From the NCBI GenBank assembly GCA_963662175.1, contig OY759223.1:21863460-21927459 (forward strand): 64,000 nt of DNA, written 5' to 3'. The position numbers and the translations under genes were made by a program. The stretch comes from Aradus depressus (Eukaryota > Arthropoda > Insecta > Hemiptera > Aradidae). Below the pieces are notes generated by a model. That model did no database searches, was not told the DNA's origin, and saw nothing but the letters and a program-made list of their open reading frames with translations. Below are positions 21,657-32,649 of the stretch, piece after piece; position 1 is the first letter of the stretch; every line of letters starts with the position of its first letter.

Positions 21657-22900
21657 TGTACAAAATAATATGGTAAATTATAACTGAAACCTTCTCCTAT
21701 CGGACACAAGGAGAACTACAAGTTTGAAGGTTTGATGATTTGATTGCTTGACGATGCACTATACACTATCGAACTTACTTGTCAAACCGTCAGTCTTCAA
21801 ACTTAATTTCCGACAAAATCAGAAATCCATCAAACCTTTGAACTGGCAAATTTACTCCACAAATGGCGTTTAGAGGCAGAGAAAATAACTTAAATTATTA
21901 ATTTCTTCTGGGGAAGTACATTACCTGTTATTCACTGACGACATTTTTTAATTGAATAATCAAAATCTAATTAATGACCAATACCATAACTTCCTCTATA
22001 CTTCGTACAGTTGGAGAATTGAGTACCGTACTCCATATAACCTACATTCGCCCCTGCTCTTTGCTAGGAAAATAGTATTCCTGAATACGTTAAGATTTAA
22101 ATCTCGGTAGCCCAGTTCTGAGGGCCTAATTGCAAAACCACCCCTAATAATGTCTGATTTAATGGTCTTAATATGCAGATTGGGTGTATAGAACGGAATA
22201 TTATAATTCTAGACAATCCACCTTCCTTCGATATTGAATACCAATATAGATAATATTCAGGCAGGGTCCAAAACTAAATCCTTGGGTGATGAACACTAAA
22301 ACAGTGCGAAAATTAATTCTTATAAATATGATACGTCCATAACTGGACTTTCTTATATCAATCACGTTTTAGAGACTCCTCTCTCTCCCTCCACTTTCTA
22401 AAATTCATTGCATAATGGCGTTACTGTCCTTATGAAAGCAATCAGCGGTTCCTTTCATTCGTTCTACATCGTAATTCTGAGAAAGTCTTTCTTATACTCA
22501 GTAATACCAGTATGAAATGATTTTGAGAAGGGAGAGGGGGAGAGAGAGTGAACTGTAAACATGATTGGCCTAAAAAAGTCCTGTAAAGGCCACCTCAAAT
22601 AAATTTATATATAATGAATCAAAAATTTGATTTTACATTTCCAATCGCTCATATGACCTCAGTATTTGAGATTGGAGCAATGTTATAGCCTCCAAAGAAA
22701 AAAAAAAAAGTTTCTGAAGGAACTAATTCTAAGTAATGTTTAGATTGCAATGAATTTTAATATTTTAAGACCACAGGGTAAAAACCAGTATCTCATTTTT
22801 TTTTTTTTTTCATTTTGCAAAATTTCAATTTTCCTGTAAAAAAACTCAAAAAAATCTTATTTTTGTAATGTAAAAATGTGAGGAAAATTCAACTTACTGA
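21657..22900. other. Unassigned sequence with repeat family C pieces
   Basis: Family C phrases lie at 21895-22020 (GGGGAAGTACATTACCTG, 'CATAACTTCCTCTATACTTCG'). The rest is unrecognised. Confidence 0.45.
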
Positions 22901-22928
22901 AGACGCAAGAAGAAATGAGAAAATACTA

Positions 22929-23439
22929 TTAAAACTTGAAAAAAACTTTATTAAAAATTGTCACAGATGCGAGAAGACACGAAACTCCAAATAAACAAGG
23001 CGAAAACCAGCTATCTTTGGAATGTTCAATCAAGACCTTGAGTTTTCCATAATAATTTTTGGCCTTGTTACAAAATTGCTTTAAATGTTGCACGTCTTTA
23101 TATTTCTCTTTGGAAATAGACAATTTCTTGGTATATGCTCGAGTTGGGAAGTGAAATTCGTTCTCTTTCAGTTTTGGTGTAGAAAGAATGGGTGTCCTTC
23201 ATTCAGGCTGATTGCATTGTTTTCCTTTTTTCATCAGTTTCAATGGGTTCCAATGGGGTACTCGGGAGGATTCCTGTGAATTGTGCACCGAGGTTCGTGG
23301 TGAAAGGAGGAGAGGATTGAAAGATAGCCTGTTCTTCCCCGAGCGCGCACGAAGGAGCTGGTTCTTCCCCTGTACGCTGTACTTCAAACGCTTCTTTGAC
23401 GCTTCTAGAGAGCTTTTTCCACTGTTCGGACAATTCCAT
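22929..23439 (-). pseudogene. Coding-like block, unrecognised, possibly a processed or decayed gene
   Basis: On the minus strand, an ATG at 23439 opens 78 codons (MELSEQWKKLSRSVKEAFEV, hydrophilic and Glu/Lys-rich) to a TGA at 23203. In a different frame, an open stretch runs from about 23195 to a stop at 22929 (KEKYKDVQHLKQFCNKAKNY, then a hydrophobic CLFGVSCLLASVTIF segment), with AATAAA just before its end. The base composition is richer in G+C than its surroundings. A single frameshift would join the two parts. I recognise no family. It could be a retrocopy, a transposon ORF or chance. Confidence 0.3.
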
Positions 23440-23469
23440 CGTGTCATAAGTAAGTTTTTAAAATTAAAA

Positions 23470-23890
23470 ATAATAAAATAAAATATATATATTTGTATTA
23501 TTTTATTTTATTATTTTTAATTAAAAAAACTACTAATAATAAAATCATATATTAAAATTCATTGCAATTTAAACATTACTTAGAATTATTCCCTTCATAA
23601 ACTTCTTTTCTTTTCTTTGGGGCGCTAACATAGATGTTATAACATTGGTCCAGTCTCAAATCTAAGGCCATATGAGCCATTGGAAATATAATTTGATTCA
23701 TTTTTTGGAAAGAACCAATTTTTCGAAAGGAGTAGGTAACCTTTTCGCAATAATCAAGCAAACTTGTAAAAAAATTGGTTTCAAAACGACATTTCAGAAC
23801 GGTTTTCAACATGTAACTCGCAAAGCGGATTACCTGCAAAAATTCGTATTGCATATAAAATATGATTATGCCCATCTCTGAAGTAAACCG
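23470..23890. repeat. Paralogous repeat, copy without SINE
   Basis: Matches 33550-34105: shared AACTACTAATAA, 'ATATATTAAAATTC.TTGC', 'GGACCAATTTTTCG'-like and 'ACATGTA.CTCGCAAA.CGGA' blocks in the same order. The other copy has a SINE-A inserted and an internal deletion. The nature of the unit is unknown. Confidence 0.65.
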
Positions 23891-24740
23891 GTTGTAACAG
23901 GGGATGTTAGTGTCGTGCAAATAGTACCACTATGTTCAGTATAATCTGAGGAAGAACCTCGTGATCTTGAAAAAAGGCTTGCAGACTAATTATGTAACAA
24001 AATTAATTAGTTATTTACTCATTTTTGATTCATCCAAATAAAAAGTTGTTTTTAAAAAAGCTTTTTTATTTATTTTAATTTTAGTACAACTCCCCTCCTC
24101 TCATCCCCACCCAGTTCGGGTCCTATCGTCACAGAGGATGTTCTCCCATCGAGGTATCAGGCCAAGATTTCATAAATATAAAGAGACATATCGGGATAGT
24201 AAAGTCTTAAAGAAAGATTATACTTTGATTCGAATCGTTATCGCTGATAGATCTATCTTTGGTGTCTTGTAACCAAACCATGTTTTACATACTGAACGAA
24301 GTTTGACTTCAGGATGACCGATCTTAAATATAGATACTATGAGATTACAAAAAAAAAAAAATTGGATAATACAAATGCAATTTTTTGAGTTCAAAACTCA
24401 TATTATAGTAGAAAATACAGCCGTGATTTGAAGATACTCGGTTATCTTGGTTAACTCGTGCTGGGGAAGTACATAACAGGTGATTCACCGACGACTTTTT
24501 TAATTTAATTGATCTTATTAGGTATTTATTATTTACTTTATTGTTTTTAGTTAATTAATTTTTTTTTATATTTCGCTCTTTTCTTTATATATTTCGCTCT
24601 TTTCTCCCCCAAATATAAATATAAAATATAATTAAATTTCCATGTCCACTCTTCAGAGCATTCAACAGCTTTACAGCCGCTGCTCACTTGTATTTAAAAT
24701 ATAAAAACTCCTTGCAAATTGCGCAAGTAAAAAAAAAAAA
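23891..24740. other. Unassigned sequence with a repeat family C piece
   Basis: Family C phrase GGGGAAGTACATAACAGGTG at 24461-24505; otherwise no recognised feature. Confidence 0.4.
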
Positions 24741-24749
24741 ACAGTACTT

Positions 24750-25965
24750 TTTTGTTGGATCTCCTCGCATTTGGGAATCGAAGGGAAGGATACAGCTTAT
24801 AAAGTGGCTAAGGAAGCAGCAACGTTGCCTGGAGAAGAAACGGTAGTGACGATAGAATCAGACCTGAAGAAATGGCTGCGTCGCAAAATAAAAGTGAGCT
24901 GAGCCTCTGTGTGGACTAACATGGACCTAAAAAATTAACTTAAGTACATCAAAGCAAATATAAATACAGTGAAACCTCTATTGGCGGTCACCTCTGATAG
25001 CCGGACACCTCTGGTGGGCGGACAATTTTTACGGTCCCGGTAGAATATATAGGGATTTCAACACATTTGCCCCTCTCTTAGGCGGACCCTCTCTTGGACG
25101 GACGCGGACAGTGAAATCTAGTACCGAGAAGAGCAGACTACCTCTGTTGGACGAATAGGCATCTAATTCGGGTTGACGTTTAATATGTTCTTAGACCTCT
25201 CTCGTAATTCCAAGAAGCTTGAAATGTTCCATACTGCCAGTTACCAAAACCAAGGCGAACTTAATCAAGCGTTATTGCCTCCAAGCAAACGATGCTTCGT
25301 CATTAATTTTAATTTCTCAGGTAGAGGACAATATAGGAAACTCGCTTGGAAAAAAAAATTTGAAACAAAAGAAAATGTCTGATTTTTTTAGAACATAAAC
25401 GTTATACCATTGTTTATGTTCGGATTCTAGTACAAATTTCTGATTTTATTACAAATTTCCTATTTTTTAAAACTGTATTCAGTTGTTCAATAAACAACAT
25501 TTTTTACATACGATACACGTGTTTAGAAAAGATACCTTTCATCCTTATCAATTTGCCTTCTATTTTCCTTTTCCCTCTGTTAGGAGGACACCTCTCCTGG
25601 GCGGACAACTTCCACGGCCCCATTGGTATCAGTCTAAGAGAGGTTTCACTGTAAATGGAAAAGCTCCGAAAGGCAGAATAGGCAGGAGGAAGTGTCTGAT
25701 GTGGCTCCATGTAGGCCACCCCACCAACAGGGTGGCAGCCCCAGGCCTGGTCTCTCTCAGTAAGCCACATCCTGGAGGAGTGCCCTGGATATAAGGAAAT
25801 ACTAAAGGCCATAGTTTTACGAACAAGAAACTTACATGAGATGCTAGGAGATGACAACTCGTCTCTAGAAGCCGTCCTATCCACAATGAAAACTAGTCAC
25901 CTCATCGATCTAATTAAACCACTTGTACGGCGTCAAAAATCTAGGCCATTGAACGCCGAATCATA
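24750..25965 (+). mobile_element. LINE ORF2 remnant: RNase H and C-terminal region, split by a pogo-like MITE
   Basis: 24750-24902 encodes FCWISSHLGIEGKDTAYKVA, the last part of a LINE RNase H domain (the usual 'W.PSH.GI.GNE.AD..AK' pattern, here with Lys-Asp-Thr for Asn-Glu-x). After the MITE, 25670-25965 encodes RRKCLMWLHVGHPTNR, HILEECPGYKEILKA and a C-terminal tail to a TAA stop, with one frameshift. A poly-A run at about 25990-26005 may be its 3' tail. RT and endonuclease are absent. RNase H places it among I/R1/LOA-type elements, clade uncertain. Confidence 0.75.
24967..25651. mobile_element. pogo/Tigger-like MITE
   Basis: 685 bp with ends CAGTGAAACCTCTATTGGCG and (reverse complement) CAGTGAAACCTCTCTTAGAC, TA flanks (24965-24966, 25652-25653), and many subterminal 'CCTCT.(T/C)GGGCGGAC' echoes. 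It is inserted into the LINE remnant. The interior is non-coding. Confidence 0.88.
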
Positions 25966-26005
25966 AAATATATTCTGTTCTATAAATAATTTAAAAAAAA
26001 AAAAA

Positions 26006-26935
26006 ATTGTACGCCAAAAAAATCCAATTTTCCAACACCCTAAACACTAAACGGAAAAAAAAAAAAAAAAATCCCATAGTGTGTGACAGATATAGTTATG
26101 TAAATCTAAAAAAAACTATTAAGACAACTCCTATAAGTCAACAGAATGAATTTCAGAGAAGGGGTGAGGGGAGGGGGGGGGGGGGGGGGTGAAGGAGTAG
26201 GGGATGTTCTAAAAACCTAAGAAATGGCTATGTAAAGACGTATCGACACGAAATTCAATATAAATATATTTATGAATTTAAAATCTCTGAATAAAGTAAA
26301 TATTTACTTAGAGACAAGAAAATTTATTGAAAACGTGATTAATTTGTTCTGGGGAATTACATAGCAGATGATTCACCTACATTTTCCTCCTATTTTGTCG
26401 ATGTCTTCAGAAATTGGAAGGCACACAAGTTGTCGTTGTTCAAATCCAGCCAATCAAAGACAGAGAAGTTGGCTTCACTAAACATATACTTGTTTCTTCT
26501 TGTTCATATTTTCTTTACTTCTTTTTACACCCTTATTTCTTTATTACCACCATCTTCATTCAAGAGTATCGTAATTTGGGTAGATATCCTTTCAAAGTAA
26601 GGAATACTTTTATCGTATAAGTATATTTTTGCTATACTAAAAGGGTGCCGGTGTGTCTTCGGTCACACTAGAAGTTCTGTTGTGGATCCCTTTCAATAGA
26701 CGAGATAGTTTAAACCATTACAAACTTTATAAAATCTTCTATAAGACAATATCTTGTAATGATCATAATCAGATTCGCAGTCATTTCATTCCTGATAGAT
26801 GAAACTCATCTCAAATTGATCAGAGTATATGGACAGGACTCAAAATTAACAAGATTTTATCACTGATGAACCAGGTCACTTCATCAAATTTTTCCAGCTG
26901 ACTGCTCAGACTTGATAACCAAGTAATTTCCTAGT
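26006..26935. other. Unassigned sequence with G tract and repeat family C
   Basis: A G run of about 18 bases lies at 26171-26189. Family C phrases are at 26230-26380 (GTATCGACACGAAATTCA, GGGGAATTACATAGCAG). The frame at 26414-26620 is unrecognised. Confidence 0.45.
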
Positions 26936-27003
26936 AGTAACTCATGCCCGGACTTTAAACTCCGAGGTCATACCACCTACTACCAGAGCGCTCTTTCCTC
27001 GCT
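26936..27003 (-). mobile_element. SINE-A fragment (3' end)
   Basis: CTCATGCCCGGACTTTAAAC, 'GAGGTCAT' and 'CTACTACCAGAGCGCTCTTT' identify the 3' part of SINE-A. It ends abruptly at about 27003. Confidence 0.75.
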
Positions 27004-27368
27004 TGCATGAGTGCATGATAGTACCTAATGTGTTGGCGTCAACGATTTTCTTTATTTCATTGTACAGAATAATTCTAAGGGTAAATTGCATAAATCCAGT
27101 AATGCCAGAATAAAATGAAATTCAAAAGAGGTAGGGGGGAGTAGAGTGATCTGTATAAAAGTAGTTGAGATAAAAAATTTCTGTTGTTATTTTTTATCCT
27201 TTTTTAAAAAAATGTTACCAATAATAGAAAGAGTGATTGTGGTTTTAGGGCAAAAACTGCCTTGGTTATCATCGCCCGAAAAAAAAAACTAATTAATTAC
27301 AAAGGGGAAAAAAAAAAAAATTACGTAAACCAACATATAGGTACTCTTACACAAGATATAAGACAAAA

Positions 27369-27680
27369 GAGGGCGCCGGTAGCTCAGTGGTATGCGTGCT
27401 TGCCTTCTGAGCTCAAGATTGTGGGTTTGTAACCCGGCTGAGGTCATTAGTTTGTTTTATCTGGGAGGTAAAATAAATTTAAGCACGCCGTCCTTCGGAT
27501 GGGACGTTAAGCGATGGTCCCGAGCCTGTACGATGTCAGGTACTCGTTAAAGACCCCCTGCCCTAGGTGAATAAAAATTTAGAACTCCCACAGTAGAGTC
27601 CGGCTCATGTCCACCAGAGTGACCAAAGAGCGCTCTGGTAGTAGGCGATAAAGCCCGGGCATGAGTCATAATAACTAACT
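27369..27680 (+). mobile_element. SINE-A, near full-length, TAAC-tailed
   Basis: Intact box A (TAGCTCAGTGG), box B region GGTTTGTAACC, body with two short deletions (around 27580 and 27650), and tail ATAATAACTAAC. I could not define a target duplication. It is more diverged than the CCTAA-tailed copies. Confidence 0.85.
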
Positions 27681-27747
27681 ATACTAAAATGTCAAAAAAT
27701 GAGGATATTTTAGAATGTTAAACATAATGTGAACAAGATCGCGGGGA

Positions 27748-27972
27748 GCTAACCTTGAGCACGCCGTCCTTCAATTGGGACATTAAGCGAGTCCTATACG
27801 ATATGTCAAGTACTCGTTAAAGACCCCTAACCTTGGTGAATAAAAATATAGTGTTGGGAAAATTTAAGATTCCCGATAGTCAGGCTCATGTCCATCAGAG
27901 GGACGAAAGAGCGCTCTGGAAGTAGACGATATGACCAATTAAAGCCCGTGCATGATTCACAATAACTAACTA
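27748..27972 (+). mobile_element. SINE-A, 5'-truncated, old
   Basis: It begins in the GAGCACGCCGTCCTTC block and ends with CATGATTCACAATAACTAAC. Many substitutions and small deletions. It lies directly downstream of the 27369 copy. Confidence 0.8.
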
Positions 27973-27974
27973 GT

Positions 27975-28769
27975 ACACCTACGGAACCCTTCAATGTGCT
28001 GGCTGATACATCTCTGTAAAATTTATGTATACTTTAACATCAATTATAGTTAATTTGAGTTAATATATTTTGTTGGTTTTTGATAGATGTTAAATTCTAG
28101 TCGGGTCCCCAGGGGTTGTGTTGTTTTTGTTGAAATAAGGCAGGGATAGACAGACAATTTGTTAGAGGGTAGCTTTTTGTGACTCGGTCTATTTAGCTTT
28201 TTGTGACCTGGTATTTAAGTCAACAACCCGTATGTCAACTATGATGGAAGTGTTGTGATCATCCTACAGTTGAGAACATCAGTTAAACGGTCTGGGTAGA
28301 CCCCCTCCCCTCCACTGAGCCCCCACTCCCTCATTTGACACCCGCATATTTAGTAAAAAAACCTTTCAATTTTCAACCAAATAGGCCAAAGCATGAATGA
28401 GGCTTAATTGAACATTCAGTTTCCTGCAGTCCTGAATATGAATGTTGTCAAATGCACTAATTGAATTTCCAAGTAGAAATTGGCATTATTTAAATCAAAA
28501 TTGTTCTAGTTTTCTACTATTACAAAATTAGCCAATCGAGGAGTTGGACAACATTTGAAAATATGAGAGAAATTTTAATTAATTTTTTAGATGAAAATAA
28601 AAACTACATGAATACATCTATCCCCTATTTTTTTTAAATAGAGATATATTTTTTTTTTTCAGGGAAATAGAAGAATGATAGTTTTAATTTAGGAAAAGCT
28701 TTTGAATGATAAAAAAATGCAAAAGGCATTATGTAGCTGATTTTATTCAATATTTATGTTCTGGTATTT
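27975..28769. other. Unassigned sequence
   Basis: The phrase TAGCTTTTTGTGAC occurs twice (about 28160 and 28191). At 28370-28400 there is a possible family C fragment. No gene was seen. Confidence 0.4.
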
Positions 28770-28836
28770 GTCGTGTTTGCCTACTGAGCTCAAGATCGCG
28801 GGTTCAAAACCCGAGTAGAAGCCCGGGCATGTCTCT
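28770..28836 (+). mobile_element. SINE-A remnant with head joined directly to tail
   Basis: The box B part (CTGAGCTCAAGATCGCGGGTTCAAAACC) runs straight into GAAGCCCGGGCATG, the 3' end, with the ~200-bp body missing. It sits immediately upstream of a full copy. Confidence 0.75.
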
Positions 28837-28853
28837 AAATATATATGTAAAAG

Positions 28854-29199
28854 GAGGGCGCCGATAGCTCAGTGGTATGCGTGCTTGACTTCTGAGCTCA
28901 AGGTCGTGGGTTCGTAACCCGACCGAGGCCCTTAGTTTATTTTATCTGGGAGGTAAAATAAACTTAAGCACGCCGTCCTTCGGATGGGACGTTAAGCGAT
29001 GGTCCCGAGCCTGTACGATTTCAGGTACTCGTTAAAGACCCCTAACCTAGATGAATAAAAATTTAGGGTAGGCAAAATTTAGGACTCCCACAGTAGAGTC
29101 GGGCTCATGTCCACCAGAGTGACGAAAGAGCGCTCTGGTAATAGGCGATATGACCTCGTTGTTAAAGCCCGGGCATGAGTCATAAAACCTAACCTAACC
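28854..29199 (+). mobile_element. SINE-A, full-length young copy
   Basis: Head, body and AACCTAACC tail all present. Perfect 12-bp TSD TATATGTAAAAG at 28842-28853 and 29200-29211. Confidence 0.93.
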
Positions 29200-29214
29200 T
29201 ATATGTAAAAGTAA

Positions 29215-30440
29215 TTGGAAAAAAAAAAAAAAAAAAAATTCATCGAGATTAACAACTTAGTGTGACGACCGATGATCCATCTCACAAAATGAGAAGATTT
29301 GGATGAAACCATAGCTCAGCTCAGTTCCAGTAAAAGCACATTGATTTTAATTGTTAAACAATGGAGCATTGTTGGCCAACCCTCCTCCCTGGCCCTATCT
29401 AATTATTCATTGACCGACGATAGGGGATGACAGCCACCCCCATCAGACCCTCCTCAGTAACAATGTGATGATGCCCTCAGAAACAAAACAGGGAAAACAC
29501 ATTTTGAAATTGGATTTACCTTCTAGTATCTCAACAAGTCTTGCTTTATTTCATTATTATATTTCATATTTATATATACTATATAGAACACATTTTGAAA
29601 TTGGATTTACCTTCTAGTATCTAAAATAAAAACTAGAAAACAAAAATATAAGAAAATTATATACATTGGTAAGGTTGAAAACATGGAAGGGAGCATCGAT
29701 CATTGAACTTAGGACTTTGGATTGGAAAAACTGGAATCGCTTGATGACATCAACTGAAATAAAAAAACAGAATTTATTATCATCGCAGAATAGTTTTTAA
29801 AATATTGACATACATATATACTTCTGAGTCTAATTGTGACTTAATATATAATCACAACATAGTAACACTATTTCCCTCTCAACAATATTAGTCATGATTA
29901 TGATACAAAAAAGAAATAAGATTTTCGAATAACTAAACATTTTTTTTTAAAGAAACCCTTCCTCATTTATTGAAAGCAATAGATACAATAAAAAAAAAAT
30001 TCAGTTATTAATGTTTATGTTAGTGGAAACCCTCAATCCGGAAACGAATTTTTTTCTCATTGTTCTGAATGAATAAAATATATAAAAGTCGTGTTTCGTA
30101 TACAAAAACATTACTTCATACTTCGCTTTCATTTTTATTTTCCTAGACATCGTTTTGTATTTTCAAATAGTTGATTTAGACACATTTAAATTCATGAGAA
30201 ACCAATCGTTTAATGTAAAGAGAGCTTTAGATATGGTTCAATTCAAAAAAGTTGGATTTTGTGCTGTCACAATAATATCATCTGCAAAAAGTATCAAAGT
30301 AAAGGGTTTCATATAGGTAAATCGTTTGTATACATGAGATGTAGCAAAGCGCATTAGGTTCATCATCGTATGTGATACCTTTCCATTCTCATGTATGTAT
30401 CTCGTATACATTCCATGAGTCAGTATGTCTTATATTCAGT
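29215..30440. other. Unassigned sequence with small repeats
   Basis: A ~37-bp direct repeat (AACACATTTTGAAATTGG...) starts at 29496 and 29587. 29665-29740 resembles 51400-51475 (GGAGCATCGA.CA.TG, GACTTTGGA.TGGA). No gene was seen. Confidence 0.45.
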
Positions 30441-30449
30441 TTTTATTAC

Positions 30450-31205
30450 TAATATAAAATAGGTTTATAATATAAAATGTAATTTATTAAATAAAATTTA
30501 TTTATAATATAAAATGTACTTATTAAATAAAATGTATTTATATTATAAAATATATTTATAATATAAAATGTATTTATAATATAAAATGTTCTCATTAAAG
30601 AAATTGTATAATAATATAAAATGTACTTATTAAATAAAATGTATTTATAACATAAAATCTATTCATAATATAAAATGTATTTATAATATAAAATGTACCT
30701 ATTTATTAAATAAAATATATTTATAATATAAAATATACTTATTAAATAAAATGTATTTATAATATAAAATGTACTTATTATATAAAATGTATTTATAATA
30801 TAAAATGTACTTATTAATTTTTTTTTAAATATAATGTATTATTTATTCTACAATCTGTACAAAAACAATAAGTAGAAGTGCTGACTATAAGAATACATAT
30901 AAGTATACAGGTAATACAAAATATATGAATATGTGGAAAGAAATGAGTATGTACAAAAAAAATAGCAAACAACAAAATAATAGCAAATACAAAATAATAG
31001 CAAATGAACTATTTATTAAATAAAATATATTTTTAATATAAAAGGTACATATTAAATATTTAGTATTTATAATATAAAATGTATTTATAATTTAAAATTT
31101 ATTAGTATAATATACAATGTTTTAAAATATATCATAATATAAATCTTTTCATAATTTAAAATGTATTTATAAAATAAAATCCATTTATAATATAAAATGT
31201 ATTTA
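30450..31205. repeat. AT-rich degenerate tandem repeat
   Basis: Repeated TATAATATAAAATGTATTTA and TTATTAAATAAAATGTA units at 30450-30820 and again at 31010-31205. A ~190-bp stretch of ordinary AT-rich sequence between them interrupts the array. Confidence 0.8.
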
Positions 31206-31790
31206 TGAATACCTGATCGAAGTATTTAATCAGCGATTATTATGTATATAGCTTGAATATTAGTTTAATCCTCATGTTGTGGGACTATCGGATAGCCCGA
31301 CACAAGTTAGCTGTACAAAGTTAGCCTAGGCGAGATTGCCTCCCCTGCCAGTTATGTATGTGTCTGGGGGCCTTGTTTGTGGCTTCAGTTCAAACTAGGC
31401 ACATACTCTCAGGACTTGCTACAAAATACAAAACTAACTTTGATTCACACTCTCACCAATGTAGGACTTAAATTAATTTTTGGCTTATTCTGTTGCTACC
31501 TAACTATGAGTCTTGTGTAAAATTAACTTATAAATAAATAAATTAGAGGCAATATTACCTCCTCTGCTGAGAGTTACAACAGCGTAAAGGGGAAGTATAA
31601 ATTAACAATTCCCATTGGAACATGACGACCGCAAAAAGGAAGCTGTTGTCTTATTCAGTTCAAAAAATGTTCAAAATCAGATTGAGATTTGTACTGAGGG
31701 CTTCAGTATTTTTGAAGTAGATGGACAGTAGGGTGGAAAAGGAGCTTCTGGGCCAGGGCTAAAAAATAAAATGTTTAGTAGTATTTTTAC
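31206..31790. other. Unassigned sequence
   Basis: No recognised feature. The 3' part may be degraded sequence of the LINE that becomes recognisable at 31795. Confidence 0.35.
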
Positions 31791-31794
31791 TTCA

Positions 31795-32190
31795 GAGATA
31801 ATCTGACCTACCCAAGAATCCATTATTTTCCTTAGCTACATTTACAGCTCCATCCTTCGTACCACTCATTTCCCAAACCTCTGGAAGCACTCTGTCATAA
31901 AAATTATAGCCAAACCAAAGAATTCCTCCCATTTCCCCAGTTCCTACAGACCTATCAGTCTTCTTCTATTTCTAGGAAAAGTTTTTGAGAAACTATTTCT
32001 AAGGAGAAAAACTCCATACATGGTCAAAACATCATTCCTGATCATCAGTTTGGTTTCCGAAAACACCACTCAAGCATACACCAGTGCCATCGCGTTGTAG
32101 TCATCATTGCAACTCCCTGAAGCAAAGGAGTATTGCTCGGCTGCCTTTCTAGACGTCGAACAAGCGTTTGACAGAGTTTGGCACCTGCGA
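31795..32190 (+). mobile_element. Jockey-like reverse transcriptase remnant
   Basis: The frame from about 31808 reads FLSYIYSSILRTTHFPNLWK, IIAKPKNSSHF, then SSYRPISLLLFLGKVFEK, a hallmark of jockey-clade RT. After one frameshift, IIPDHQFGFRKHHSS follows, and after another AAFLDVEQAFDRVWH, which contains the first catalytic Asp block (RT motif A). It stops at about 32190, where a different LINE piece on the other strand begins. Confidence 0.8.
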
Positions 32191-32224
32191 CGATAAGCGG
32201 TCACTCCCAGCCAACCTTAGTTCG

Positions 32225-32640
32225 CTGGTTGTAGTACGTGGGGGCGCAGGGGGGCGATCACCGGCGTGCCTGCTGTCGTCCCCGGAGCAGGATCATAGTG
32301 CATTCTTCATTCAAACACTGGGTAGCCAGTTTCCGTCACCAGCTGCCGTAGGTCCGAGTCTCAGGTACGATCCTGTCCCTCGTATCAACTCCACTCTAGG
32401 CCCGTCGTACAGCGGACATTTGAGGACCACAGGTTCTGATAGTATCTGGGACATTCAGTGGTCAGGCAGTACCCACGTAGAGTCCAGACGTACCTCCCCG
32501 GATTTCCGGAAAATATGCATAGGTCGTTCGGTCATCCGATGATCGTGACCACTGCTGTTGCCATTTCTCCACAATCCATTCCTGGATTTGATTATAACAT
32601 TGGTATGGAAGCTATGACCCAGGTCGAATCTAAACAACAA
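32225..32640 (-). mobile_element. R1/LOA-like LINE ORF2 C-terminal remnant
   Basis: Minus-strand reading gives QEWIVEKWQQQWSRSSDDRT followed by YFPEI, resembling the 'WQ..W..S..G..T..IP' region after RT in R1/LOA-type elements. Later come LKCPLYDGPRVE and LRLGPTAAGDGNWLPSV, with stops and frameshifts. The segment is clearly richer in G+C than its surroundings. The assignment is by motif only. Confidence 0.45.
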
Positions 32641-32649
32641 AATTATGTA

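Noticed and set aside
23941..23985. CTGAGGAAGAACCTC followed by GAAA
   Set aside because: It has CTGANGA and GAAA, but the spacing adds unpaired bases and stem III and stem I are missing.
30450..31205. CRISPR-like or regularly spaced array
   Set aside because: Units are short AT-rich degenerate repeats without unique spacers, in a eukaryotic context.
32168..32542. Plus-strand 124-codon frame in a G+C-rich patch
   Set aside because: It starts inside the jockey motif A block in the wrong frame, and the rest is antisense to the R1/LOA-like remnant.
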